DNA from: Firmicutes bacterium UBA4795 | Lineage (GTDB): Bacteria > Bacillota > Desulfotomaculia > Desulfotomaculales > Nap2-2B | DNA: 64,000 nucleotides | Direction: 5' to 3' | Assembly (NCBI GenBank): GCA_002402825.1 | Contig: DHGP01000033.1 | Coordinates: 18,295 to 82,294 of the forward strand | Translations under genes and position numbers: made by a program | Part shown: positions 25,581-33,992 of the stretch, piece by piece | How positions within the stretch are numbered: position 1 is the first letter of the stretch | Layout: every line of letters starts with the position of its first letter | The notes under the pieces: model-generated | Seen by the model: the letters and a program-made list of their open reading frames with translations, nothing else | Told to the model about the DNA's origin: nothing | The model's database searches: none

Positions 25581-26468
25581 ATGAAGGTTGACTTTGGGAG
25601 TATCTTAACGGCCATGGTAACCCCCTTTGACCATCAGCAGCAAGTGAATTATTCCGTGGCCCGTAAGTTAGCCCTTCATTTAATTAAAACAGGTTCGGAT
25701 GGTCTGGTGCTGGCTGGGACTACTGGTGAATCACCTGTTTTATCCAAAGAAGAAAAGATTGAATTATTCCGGGTAGTAGCAGAGGAAGTAAATGGCCGGG
25801 CGGCCGTAATTGCCAATACAGGTACCAATAATACCGCCGATAGTATATATTTAACTAAAGCCGCCCAAGAAGCAGGGGTAAATGGGGTAATGGCAGTGGC
25901 TCCTTATTATAGCAAACCTTCTCAGGAAGGATTGTACCAGCATTTTAAAGCAATTGCCCAAAGCACCCGTCTACCGGTAATTTTGTATAATATTCCCGGG
26001 CGCACGGGGGTAAATGTCCTTCCTGAAACTATAGCCCGGTTGGCAAAAATAGATAATATTGCAGCCCTTAAGGAAGCTGCGGCCAACTTAGACCAGGTAA
26101 GTGAACTAAAAAATTTACTGCCCGCCGACTTTGCCCTGTATAGCGGCGATGATTCCTTTACTTTACCCATGCTGTCTTTAGGGGCGAAGGGAGTAATTAG
26201 TGTGGCTTCGCATTTGGTTGGTTTGCGCTTAAAGGAGATGGTGGCTGCGGCCGCAGCAGGTAATATTAACAGTGCGGCGCAAATTCATCTGGAACTGTTT
26301 CCTCTTTTTAAGAGTTTATTTATTACCACTAATCCTATCCCAATTAAGGCCGCTTTGAATTTAACCGGCTGGAATGTAGGCGTCCCCCGTTTACCTCTTG
26401 TGGAAGCGAGCCAAGAAGAAAAAGAAAAGATAAAAGGTGTTTTAATGGCGTTAAAAATTATTTCTTAG
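25581..26468 (+). CDS. dapA: 4-hydroxy-tetrahydrodipicolinate synthase
   Basis: Condenses pyruvate with aspartate semialdehyde. It has 295 residues in a TIM barrel, with GTTGESPVL, YNIPGRTGVN and the Schiff-base lysine in AALKEAA. I place the start at ATG 25581, after AAGAGGTG; a GTG at 25572 overlaps the dapG stop and that ribosome site. Confidence 0.96.
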   Translation: MKVDFGSILTAMVTPFDHQQQVNYSVARKLALHLIKTGSDGLVLAGTTGESPVLSKEEKIELFRVVAEEVNGRAAVIANTGTNNTADSIYLTKAAQEAGVNGVMAVAPYYSKPSQEGLYQHFKAIAQSTRLPVILYNIPGRTGVNVLPETIARLAKIDNIAALKEAAANLDQVSELKNLLPADFALYSGDDSFTLPMLSLGAKGVISVASHLVGLRLKEMVAAAAAGNINSAAQIHLELFPLFKSLFITTNPIPIKAALNLTGWNVGVPRLPLVEASQEEKEKIKGVLMALKIIS

Positions 26469-26493
26469 TCTTAAAACTTTGGGAGGAAAGTGT

Positions 26494-28158
26494 TTGGCAA
26501 AAGAACCCAAACTAAACCTGATTCCCTTAGGAGGGATGGGGGAAATCGGCAAAAATTTAATGGTGGTAAAGTTTGAAGAAAGCATCCTTATTCTTGATTG
26601 CGGTTTAATGTTTCCGGAAGAGGATATGTTAGGTATTGATATTGTCATCCCTGATATTACTTACTTATTAGAAAATAAGGACCTTGTTTGCGGGGTCGTT
26701 CTTTCGCACGGTCACGAAGACCATATTGGCGCGCTGCCCTACGTTTTAAAACAGTTAAAAGTGCCCGTTTACGGAACGAAGCTCACCCTTGGTTTACTGC
26801 AGGACAAGTTAAAAGAACAAGGGTTGGCAGAAGAAGCCCGGTTGAAAGAAGTAAAACCAAGAGAAATAATATCCATTGGTCCTTTCAAGGTGGAATTAGT
26901 TCGTGTTTCCCATAGCGTACCTGACGCGGTATCCATTGTTGTTTACACCCCGGTAGGAAAAATTGTTTATACCGGAGACTTTAAGATAGACCATACTCCC
27001 GTAGATGGTGAAATAACTGACTTTTTTCGATTAGCCCAACTGGGGGAGGAGGGTGTTTTGGTATTAATTTCGGATAGTACCAATGTAGAACATTTAGGTT
27101 ACACTATGTCGGAGCGAATGGTAGGGGATGCCTTTGATGAGGTTTTCCGTCAGGCAAAAGAAAGAATTATCGTTGCTACGTTTGCTTCAAATATCCACCG
27201 TTTACAGCAGGCCATTAATACGGCCCACCGGTACGGCCGGAAAGTAAGTGTAGTAGGACGTAGTATGATAAACGTAATCAACATTGCTTGTGAACTGGGA
27301 TACCTGCAAATTCCTGAAGGTACTTTAGTTGAAATAGAAGAAGCAAAAAGGCTGCCCAAAAATAAAATTGTATTTTTAAGTACAGGCAGCCAAGGGGAAC
27401 CTATGTCGGCCTTGACCAGAATGGCCTTGGGAGAACACCGTTTGGTAGAAATTTTACCCGGGGATACAATTATTATTTCTGCCACTCCTATTCCGGGGAA
27501 TGAAAAATTAGTAGCCCGGATTATTGACCAACTTTTTAAACGCGGGGCCAACGTGATTTACGATTCAATATCAGAAATTCACGTAAGTGGACATGCCAGT
27601 CGGGAAGAACTTAAATTAATGCTCAATTTGGTTAAACCAAAATTTTTTGTTCCTAGTCACGGTCAATACCGGATGTTAATTAAACACGCCGCGCTGGCCA
27701 AAAGCATGGGTATTCCACCGGAAAACGTTTTTGTAGTTGAAAACGGTCAAATAATAGAGTTTGGCCGCCAATCAGGCCGCTTTGCCGGACGGGTTGCGGC
27801 CGGGCGGGTTTTAATAGATGGTTTAGGAATTGGCGACGTAGGCAATATTGTCCTGCGTGACCGGAAGCAATTATCCCAGGATGGGATTATGGTAGTGGTG
27901 GTGACTATAGATCGGGAATCAGGACAGTTGGTTGCCGGGCCGGATATTGTTTCCAGGGGTTTTGTTTACGTGCGGGAATCTGAGGAACTGATGGAAGAAG
28001 CACGGGAAAAAGTAAAAAAAACGCTGGAAAAAAGTAACGGGCAAGATGTTCCCGGGTGGACGGCAATTAAATCTCAAGTAAGGGATATCTTGGGAAAATT
28101 TTTATATGAAAAAACCAGGCGAAGGCCCATGATTCTCCCTATAATTGTGGAGATTTAA
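26494..28158 (+). CDS. rnj: Ribonuclease J
   Basis: Metallo-beta-lactamase/beta-CASP RNase with 5'-3' exo- and endonuclease activity, a key mRNA decay enzyme in Firmicutes. It has 554 residues from TTG 26494 after GGGAGGAAAG. Zinc motif HGHEDHIGALPY, then VYTGDFKID and SDSTN; the C-terminal domain completes the dimer form. It follows dapA, as in Bacillus where rnjB is in the same place. RNase J1 or J2 type cannot be told here. Confidence 0.95.
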   Translation: MAKEPKLNLIPLGGMGEIGKNLMVVKFEESILILDCGLMFPEEDMLGIDIVIPDITYLLENKDLVCGVVLSHGHEDHIGALPYVLKQLKVPVYGTKLTLGLLQDKLKEQGLAEEARLKEVKPREIISIGPFKVELVRVSHSVPDAVSIVVYTPVGKIVYTGDFKIDHTPVDGEITDFFRLAQLGEEGVLVLISDSTNVEHLGYTMSERMVGDAFDEVFRQAKERIIVATFASNIHRLQQAINTAHRYGRKVSVVGRSMINVINIACELGYLQIPEGTLVEIEEAKRLPKNKIVFLSTGSQGEPMSALTRMALGEHRLVEILPGDTIIISATPIPGNEKLVARIIDQLFKRGANVIYDSISEIHVSGHASREELKLMLNLVKPKFFVPSHGQYRMLIKHAALAKSMGIPPENVFVVENGQIIEFGRQSGRFAGRVAAGRVLIDGLGIGDVGNIVLRDRKQLSQDGIMVVVVTIDRESGQLVAGPDIVSRGFVYVRESEELMEEAREKVKKTLEKSNGQDVPGWTAIKSQVRDILGKFLYEKTRRRPMILPIIVEI

Positions 28159-28193
28159 AATTAAGCGTAGTTAAACTTGTTTTTAAAAAAAGC

Positions 28194-28303
28194 TTGACAG
28201 GTAGGAAAGGAAAGTATTATTTTATTATATGTATGTCCATCTACTAATAATAAGGATTCCGTATGTGTTTAAACTCAGTCTGGGCAGGGGGGTGACAGGT
28301 AGG
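28194..28303 (+). promoter_or_regulatory. Promoter-like site and direct repeat upstream of acsA
   Basis: A TTGACA (28194-28199) has TTATTT 17 bases later (28217-28222). The sequence TGACAGGTAGG occurs at 28195-28205 and again at 28293-28303, 98 bases apart. The gap from 28159 to 28448 is otherwise A/T-rich. Confidence 0.35.
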
Positions 28304-28373
28304 TATAGTATTTGGTAGATGATAAAAAGCAAGAGTCAAGTTTGTTTTTTTTACGGAAAAAGAGTGATTGTAA

Positions 28374-28448
28374 ATGGTAGAGGTCAGGAATAAAAATTTT
28401 AAAAGCTTAAATTATATTAAAAAATTTTTAAGGAAGGGACTTGGATAA
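28374..28448 (+). CDS. Possible 24-residue leader peptide of acsA
   Basis: Short basic ORF (MVEVRNKNFKSLNYIKKFLR...) whose TAA is directly followed by the ATG of acsA. It could couple or sense translation, or simply be chance in a lysine-rich, A/T-rich leader. Only the tight junction argues for it. Confidence 0.22.
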   Translation: MVEVRNKNFKSLNYIKKFLRKGLG

Positions 28449-30419
28449 ATGACAGAAGCAAAAGCAATAACTTCCATGATGGAAGAAACAAGAGTTTTTA
28501 ATCCCCCTGCTGAACTGGTAGAGAAAGCTTATCTAAAAAGTATAGATGAATATAAAGCCCAATGGAAAAGGTCGATTGAAGATCCCGAAGGTTTTTGGGG
28601 CGAAAAAGCGGAAGAAATGCTGGATTGGTATAAAAAATGGGACAAGGTATTGGTAGAGGATTTTGCTAACGGTAAGCACGAGTGGTTTATTGGGGGCAAG
28701 CTAAATGTGTCTTACAACTGTATAGACCGTCACCTTAGTACCTGGCGTAAAAATAAAGCGGCCATTATTTGGGAAGGAGAGCCGGAAGGCGAAAGTAAAA
28801 TTTATACTTACCAGCAATTGTACTATGAAGTGTGCAGGTTTGCTAATGTTCTAAAAAAGCTGGGAATTAAAAAAGGGGACCGGGTTACCATTTACCTGCC
28901 CATGATTCCGGAACTGCCCATTGCCATGCTAGCTTGCGCCCGGATTGGGGTTATTCACTGTGTGGTCTTTGGTGGTTTTAGTGCTGAATCATTGCGCGAC
29001 CGGATATTAGACAGTAAGTCAAGCATGCTTATTTGTGTTGACGGTTACTACCGCAGCGGAAGGATTGTAAACAGCAAAGTTAACGCTGATGAGGCTTTGG
29101 CCCAATGCCCGGACGTAAAAGCGGCCGTAGTAGTTAAAAGACTTGGTATAGAAGTAAATATGCAACCAGGACGCGATTTATGGTGGCACGAACAAATGTA
29201 TGCTGAAGATATAAAACCGTTTTGTGAACCCGAAGTAATGGATGCCGAAGACCCCTTATATATCCTTTATACCAGCGGCAGTACCGGTAAGCCAAAAGGA
29301 GTATTGCATACTACTGCTGGCTATCTTATATACACTGCCCTGACACTTAAGTGGGTTTTTGACCTTAAAGAAGAAGATACCTGGTGGTGCACTGCTGATA
29401 TTGGCTGGGTAACCGGACACAGCTACATAGTTTACGGACCTTTAGCCTTAGGTACAAGCAGTATAGTATACGAAGGAGTACCTACTTATCCTAAGCCTGA
29501 TCGCTTTTGGGCCATTGTAGAAAAATATAAAGTAAATCAATTTTACACTGCTCCTACGGCCATCCGGGCTTTAATGCGGGAAGGCGAGGAGTGGACAAGA
29601 ACCCGTGATTTATCTTCCCTGAAAATCTTAGGCACGGTGGGTGAACCTATTAACCCGGAAGCCTGGATATGGTATTACACTAACGTAGGCAAAGAAAGAT
29701 GCCCCATTATGGATACTTACTGGCAGACAGAAACCGGCGGGTTTGTGGTAACCCCTGTACCGGCAGTTCCCCTTAAACCAGGGTCGGCCACCTTGCCTTT
29801 CCCGGGGGTTGACCCCATAATCTTAAGGCAAGATGGTACGAAAGCAGAGGTTAATGAAGGCGGTTGGCTCTGCTTTAAAAAACCATGGCCGGGCTTAATG
29901 CGCGGGGTGTTTGGTGATCCGGAAAGATTTAAAATGACGTACTTTATTCAACAACCGGGTACATATACTTCCGGTGACGGTGCACGGCAAGACGAAGACG
30001 GTTATTACTGGCTCATGGGCCGTATGGATGATGTAATTAACGTTTCTGGTCACCGCATCGGTACGGCGGAAGTAGAAAGTGCCCTGGTGGCTCATGAAAA
30101 AGTAGCCGAAGCGTCGGTCGTTCCCATGCCGCATGACATTAAAGGACAAGGTATTTACGCTTTTGTTACATTAAAGATTGGTGTTGAAAAGAGCAATGAA
30201 TTAAAGAGGGAGTTGCTGGCCCACGTCCGGAAAGAAATTGGTCCTATTGCCACCCCGGATAAAATTCAGTTTGCCGATGGCCTGCCCAAGACCAGAAGTG
30301 GTAAAATTATGCGGCGAATTTTAAGAAAAATTGCGGAAGGCGATATTAGTAATCTTGGCGATACTACCACGCTGGCTGATCCTGCAGTGGTAGATGATTT
30401 AGTAAAAGGAAGAATTTAG
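28449..30419 (+). CDS. acsA: Acetyl-CoA synthetase
   Basis: AMP-forming acetate-CoA ligase of 656 residues, the size of E. coli Acs. Motifs: YTSGSTGKPKG (P-loop), WWCTADIGWVTGHSY, TYWQTETGG and the C-terminal PKTRSGKIMRR containing the lysine that is acetylated in this family. AAGGAAGGG precedes ATG 28449. A deacetylase-like gene lies about 1.9 kb downstream, echoing the acsA-acuC link of Bacillus. A strong terminator follows the stop. Confidence 0.96.
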   Translation: MTEAKAITSMMEETRVFNPPAELVEKAYLKSIDEYKAQWKRSIEDPEGFWGEKAEEMLDWYKKWDKVLVEDFANGKHEWFIGGKLNVSYNCIDRHLSTWRKNKAAIIWEGEPEGESKIYTYQQLYYEVCRFANVLKKLGIKKGDRVTIYLPMIPELPIAMLACARIGVIHCVVFGGFSAESLRDRILDSKSSMLICVDGYYRSGRIVNSKVNADEALAQCPDVKAAVVVKRLGIEVNMQPGRDLWWHEQMYAEDIKPFCEPEVMDAEDPLYILYTSGSTGKPKGVLHTTAGYLIYTALTLKWVFDLKEEDTWWCTADIGWVTGHSYIVYGPLALGTSSIVYEGVPTYPKPDRFWAIVEKYKVNQFYTAPTAIRALMREGEEWTRTRDLSSLKILGTVGEPINPEAWIWYYTNVGKERCPIMDTYWQTETGGFVVTPVPAVPLKPGSATLPFPGVDPIILRQDGTKAEVNEGGWLCFKKPWPGLMRGVFGDPERFKMTYFIQQPGTYTSGDGARQDEDGYYWLMGRMDDVINVSGHRIGTAEVESALVAHEKVAEASVVPMPHDIKGQGIYAFVTLKIGVEKSNELKRELLAHVRKEIGPIATPDKIQFADGLPKTRSGKIMRRILRKIAEGDISNLGDTTTLADPAVVDDLVKGRI

Positions 30420-30425
30420 TTTATT

Positions 30426-30459
30426 AACAGGTGGGTAAAGTGTTCACCCACCTGTTTTT
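30426..30459 (+). terminator. Terminator after acsA
   Basis: AACAGGTGGGT pairs with ACCCACCTGTT across a short loop, followed by a T-run. Strong and well placed 6 bases after the stop. Confidence 0.88.
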
Positions 30460-30529
30460 GTTTTTTAGCGTAGTTTTTATTCATCATATTTTAGCTGGCG
30501 CATTATTAATTATTATAGAGGAGGTAAAA

Positions 30530-30907
30530 ATGGCGCAGGGGTTATTTGGCACGGCGATAAACTGTATGGACGGCCGGGTGCAGTTGCCCGTAAATGAGTA
30601 TTTAAAAAGAAACTACCAGGTTGATTTTATAGACACTATTACTGAACCAGGCCCGGTAAAAGTATTAGCCGATAAACAAGCCGGAATAGATTCAATTCAC
30701 CAAAGGGTAAAGATTTCGGTGGAAGCCCACGGCTCAAAATTAATTGCGGTGGTAGCGCATTACGATTGTGCCGGTAACCCGGTATCTAAAGAAGCCCAAT
30801 TAAAGCAGTTAAATTCCGCCCTTGAAACTATTCGTAAGTGGAATTATAATGTAAAATGTATTGGTTTGTGGGTGGATGAAAATTGGCAGGTTGTTCCTGT
30901 AATGTAA
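30530..30907 (+). CDS. Small carbonic-anhydrase-like protein
   Basis: 125 residues with the layout of a minimal beta-carbonic anhydrase zinc site: Cys12-x-Asp14-x-Arg16 (NCMDGR) and His77-x-x-Cys80 (HYDC). Beta enzymes are usually about 170-220 residues, so this is a short form that may or may not be catalytic. The ATG at 30530 has GAGGAGGT upstream; a frame-extended start at 30431 would run through the acsA terminator. It sits between acsA and an organic-anion transporter. Confidence 0.75.
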   Translation: MAQGLFGTAINCMDGRVQLPVNEYLKRNYQVDFIDTITEPGPVKVLADKQAGIDSIHQRVKISVEAHGSKLIAVVAHYDCAGNPVSKEAQLKQLNSALETIRKWNYNVKCIGLWVDENWQVVPVM

Positions 30908-30999
30908 ATTTAAAAAGGGGGTGATGATTAGCGGTTCTTATACCTAAGGTTTTTAAAAAGAGGGGTTAAAACAAGTCAGTTTAATAGGAGGTGTAGGTT

Positions 31000-32238
31000 T
31001 TGGCGGAAGACGTAAAATTATTTGGGATGAAAGCGGAAAACGGACGCTGGGTGTTTGTAATTTTAGGTCTTATTATTAATCTTTGTTTAGGTAGTATTTA
31101 TGCCTGGAGTGTATTTAGAAAACCATTGGAAAAGCTTTTTAGCGTTGGCGCAACCGAAAGTTTACTGCCCTTTATTATTTTTCTAGCCTTTTTTGCAGTT
31201 TTAATGCCTATAACGGGACCTTTTCTGGATAAGTATGGCCCAAGGTTGTTTACCATTATAGGCGGTATTATCGTGGGTATAGGCTGGATTTTAGGCGGTA
31301 AAGCCGGCAGCATGACCCAACTGGCTATTTATTACGGCGTTATTGGAGGAATTGGCGTAGGAATAACTTATAACTGTCCTATTGGCGTCGTGGGCCGGTG
31401 GTTTCCTGACCGCCGGGGTTTAGCCGTAGGGTTAACTGTTCTGGGATTTGGAATTTCGGCTTTAATAACGGCTCCTCTAGCCCGTTCTTTAATTGCCAGT
31501 AACGGTCCACTGGCCACCTTACTTTATTTAGGGATTGCCTTTTTAATTATTATTGTTATTTTGGGTATCCCCTTAAAGTTTCCTCCGGCCGGATGGAAAC
31601 CAGCCGGTTGGACACCGCCTTCGGCGGCAGTAGCTACAAAGGATCTTAAGGCAGGGGAAATGTTGTCCACCGGTAGTTTTTACGGCTTATGGCTTTGCTA
31701 TATTATTGGCACTTTAGCTGGCTTAATGGCCATTGGGGTGTCCAGTTCAGTAGGGCAGGAGCTTTTTAAACTAAGTGCGGCTACGGCGGCTTTGTATGTA
31801 GCAATATTTGCTGTTTTTAACGGTATTGGGCGGCCCATTTTTGGTTACCTGGTGGATAAAATAAATGCTCGCAATGCAGCTTTAATAAGTTTTGTTATTA
31901 TTTTTATCGCGGCTATTTTACTGGGTAAGTTTTCCGGGGCAGCTTCCTCTACGCTCTACCTGGTTTGTTTTTGTGGTCTCTGGCTTTGTTTGGGAGGATG
32001 GCTGGCCATTGCTCCGGCAGCTACCGGGGCTTATTTTGGCACTAAATTTTACGGCCCTAATTACGGGTTAGTTTTTACGGCCTATGGAATTGGAGCTATA
32101 ATTGGTAATTTACTGGCCGGCCGCTTGCGTGATATAACGGGTAGTTACGAATCCGTTTTCTTTCCTTGGGTAACTATTTTAGCGGTAGTTGGTTTTATTA
32201 TTGCCTTACTGTTAATGCGTCCGCCAAAGAAGGCATAA
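31000..32238 (+). CDS. MFS transporter, oxalate/formate antiporter type
   Basis: 412 residues, 12 predicted membrane segments, major facilitator superfamily. GSIYAWSVFRKPLEKLF near the N-terminus and NCPIGVVGRWFPDRRGLAVG are the OFA subfamily hallmarks. The start is TTG 31000 with TAGGAGGTG upstream. Placement after acsA hints at acetate or another small carboxylate, but the substrate cannot be read from sequence. Confidence 0.9.
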   Translation: MAEDVKLFGMKAENGRWVFVILGLIINLCLGSIYAWSVFRKPLEKLFSVGATESLLPFIIFLAFFAVLMPITGPFLDKYGPRLFTIIGGIIVGIGWILGGKAGSMTQLAIYYGVIGGIGVGITYNCPIGVVGRWFPDRRGLAVGLTVLGFGISALITAPLARSLIASNGPLATLLYLGIAFLIIIVILGIPLKFPPAGWKPAGWTPPSAAVATKDLKAGEMLSTGSFYGLWLCYIIGTLAGLMAIGVSSSVGQELFKLSAATAALYVAIFAVFNGIGRPIFGYLVDKINARNAALISFVIIFIAAILLGKFSGAASSTLYLVCFCGLWLCLGGWLAIAPAATGAYFGTKFYGPNYGLVFTAYGIGAIIGNLLAGRLRDITGSYESVFFPWVTILAVVGFIIALLLMRPPKKA

Positions 32239-32291
32239 AGTTACGGCAACAGGGGTAAAAATACCCAAAATAAAAGGCCAGGAGGGGGAAA

Positions 32292-33143
32292 ATGCAGACA
32301 GGTGTTTTTTTCCATCCTATCTTTAGCCAAAAGAGTTGGCCGGTAATGGGGGACAAATTTAAAAGGTTTCCCGGGGCCATGACCGGTTCTTTAAAGCTTC
32401 CGGAGGTAGAATTAATTGAGCCACGTATGGTTACAGAAGAACTTTTACTTAAAGTCCACGACCCAAAATATATACAGCAAGTAAAAAAACAATGGTATTA
32501 TGAAGGAGCAGCACTATCGGTAGGTGGATGTGTAGAAGCAATAGAAAGAGTATGGCGGGGAGAGTTGAGCAACGCCTTGGTATTTAATGTGGCAGCAGGA
32601 CATCACGCCAGTCCTGCTTCAGCCTGGGGAGGAACATATATTTCCGATACCGGACCGGCCGTGGCTAATTTGGAAGATAAATTTGGTTTGGTAAAGGTGG
32701 CTATTTTAGATACTGATAGTCACCATGGCGACGGAACGCGGGCAATGGTTAAGGGAAAAATGAATATCCTCCACGTATGTTTTTGTAGTCAAAATGATTC
32801 TTTAGAGCAGGGAACAAAGATAGATGTAGATGTAGGATGGCGTACTGACGATACCACTTATTTAAATAAAGTACGCCAAACCTTCTTTCCTTTGGTGGAG
32901 AGTTATAAACCGGGTATTATTCTGCACCTTTTGGGCCACGATACCTGCCAGGGAGACTATGGTGACCGGGGCTTGAGTCTGGATTTTTTTCTCTGGCTGG
33001 TAAAAGAAGTTAAAGAAGTTGCTCAACGGGTATGTAACGGAAAATATGTTGTGGTTACCTTAGGGGGAGCACGGACTGATGTGGCGGAGTATATTTTCCC
33101 TCAAATTATCCGCCTTCTGGCCACCGAAGAAAAATTAAAATAA
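32292..33143 (+). CDS. Histone-deacetylase-superfamily (AcuC-like) protein
   Basis: 283 residues of the arginase/deacetylase fold. Active-site pattern: His104-His105 (AGHHASP), zinc ligands Asp142/His144 region (DTDSHHGDGT) and the third ligand Asp217 in GHDTCQGD. AcuC in Bacillus deacetylates the acetyl-CoA synthetase lysine; acsA lies in the same cluster, so a similar job is inferred. A polyamine or acetoin-related deacetylase is the alternative. AGGAGGGGG precedes ATG 32292. Confidence 0.87.
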   Translation: MQTGVFFHPIFSQKSWPVMGDKFKRFPGAMTGSLKLPEVELIEPRMVTEELLLKVHDPKYIQQVKKQWYYEGAALSVGGCVEAIERVWRGELSNALVFNVAAGHHASPASAWGGTYISDTGPAVANLEDKFGLVKVAILDTDSHHGDGTRAMVKGKMNILHVCFCSQNDSLEQGTKIDVDVGWRTDDTTYLNKVRQTFFPLVESYKPGIILHLLGHDTCQGDYGDRGLSLDFFLWLVKEVKEVAQRVCNGKYVVVTLGGARTDVAEYIFPQIIRLLATEEKLK

Positions 33144-33160
33144 AAAAATAAATATTCATC

Positions 33161-33190
33161 TTGTCAAAATAGCTGAACTTGTGCTAAAAT
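33161..33190 (+). promoter_or_regulatory. Promoter of 6S RNA
   Basis: TTGTCA (33161-33166), 18-base spacer, TAAAAT (33185-33190), about 10 bases before the start of the structured RNA. Confidence 0.6.
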
Positions 33191-33197
33191 TTAATTG

Positions 33198-33400
33198 AAA
33201 GAAAAAACCCTGCGGTGTACGTAATTACTTTGAAGTTTTGAACCAACAGTTATTAAAGAGGAGCCCGAACTCTGTCATTGGCTTGCAGGACTCTTCGTTA
33301 GAAGAGGAAGCAAAAAAATGGCAGGTAGGCACCCGCCTGTGGAGAGCAGGTTCAAGAAACTTTGTGGTAAATTACGGCACAAGCGGGGATTTCTTTAAGG
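33198..33400 (+). ncRNA. ssrS: 6S RNA
   Basis: About 200 bases with no good ORF between the deacetylase gene and a terminator. The 5' end CCCTGCGGTGTACGTAATTA and the 3' end GGTAAATTACGGCACAAGCG pair into the closing stem typical of 6S RNA. The middle is a long, internally paired stem with a large open bulge (around 33230-33300). 6S RNA mimics an open promoter and traps sigma-A RNA polymerase. Its own promoter and hairpin terminator frame it. Ends are approximate. Confidence 0.8.
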
Positions 33401-33402
33401 TT

Positions 33403-33434
33403 AAAAAGCACGTCTGAAAAAGGCGTGCTTTTTT
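33403..33434 (+). terminator. Terminator of 6S RNA
   Basis: AAAAAGCACG (33403-33412) pairs with CGTGCTTTTTT (33424-33434), ending in a T-run. Confidence 0.85.
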
Positions 33435-33526
33435 AGTTAGACTTGATTATTTAACTAGAAAAATGACCATACTATTAACAAGTAGAAAATAAAAAAACAG
33501 GTATAAAATAGTAATGGAGGGATATT

Positions 33527-33799
33527 ATGACAGACATTGGGATTAAAGAATTTTTTGTGAAAGCAAGCAACCGTTTACCTGATGAGGCAGAAAGGGTCCT
33601 TAAAGCACTAGTTGAGGAAGGAAGTATGAATAAAGAAGAACTTTCCTTAACGGCTAGGGTAAAACGGGCTGTACTTGACCATATCATTATGCAGCTTTAC
33701 GCCTTGGGACTGGTAGAGGTATCAACGGAAGGAAAAAGTAAAATTTGCAGTTTAACAAAATTAGGAAATGATTTTATTTACTTAGTCAAAGCCGGGTAA
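33527..33799 (+). CDS. Small winged-helix protein
   Basis: A 90-residue protein with a helix-turn-helix/wing pattern: VLKALVEEGSMNKEELSLTARVKRAVLDHIIMQLYALGLVEV followed by a lysine-rich wing. No metal or ligand site is seen. Its terminator follows directly. It is a likely DNA-binding regulator of unknown target. Confidence 0.7.
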   Translation: MTDIGIKEFFVKASNRLPDEAERVLKALVEEGSMNKEELSLTARVKRAVLDHIIMQLYALGLVEVSTEGKSKICSLTKLGNDFIYLVKAG

Positions 33800-33817
33800 A
33801 AACTACCCGGCGATTTT
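33791..33817 (+). terminator. Terminator after the winged-helix gene
   Basis: GCCGGGTA (33791-33798) / TACCCGGC (33804-33811) with loop AAAAC and the tail GATTTT; the stem overlaps the stop codon region. Confidence 0.75.
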
Positions 33818-33992
33818 CTACCGCCTGATAAGTACATAATAACCTAAATATCATAATATGCCCTGAAAACCTTTTCTGACTACATCCTACCGGCCGTTAA
33901 TTGCTGATTGTTGACCGCTGAGGGCAGGGTTGACGATTTTTCTATAATATGCTAGGGTAAAGTTAAAATTAGGATAAAGTCAGGGGGGAGAA

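Noticed and set aside
33305..33350. GGCAGGTAGGCACCCGCCTG as another family A repeat
   Set aside because: It resembles the family but belongs to the 6S RNA stem and lacks the shared core sequences.
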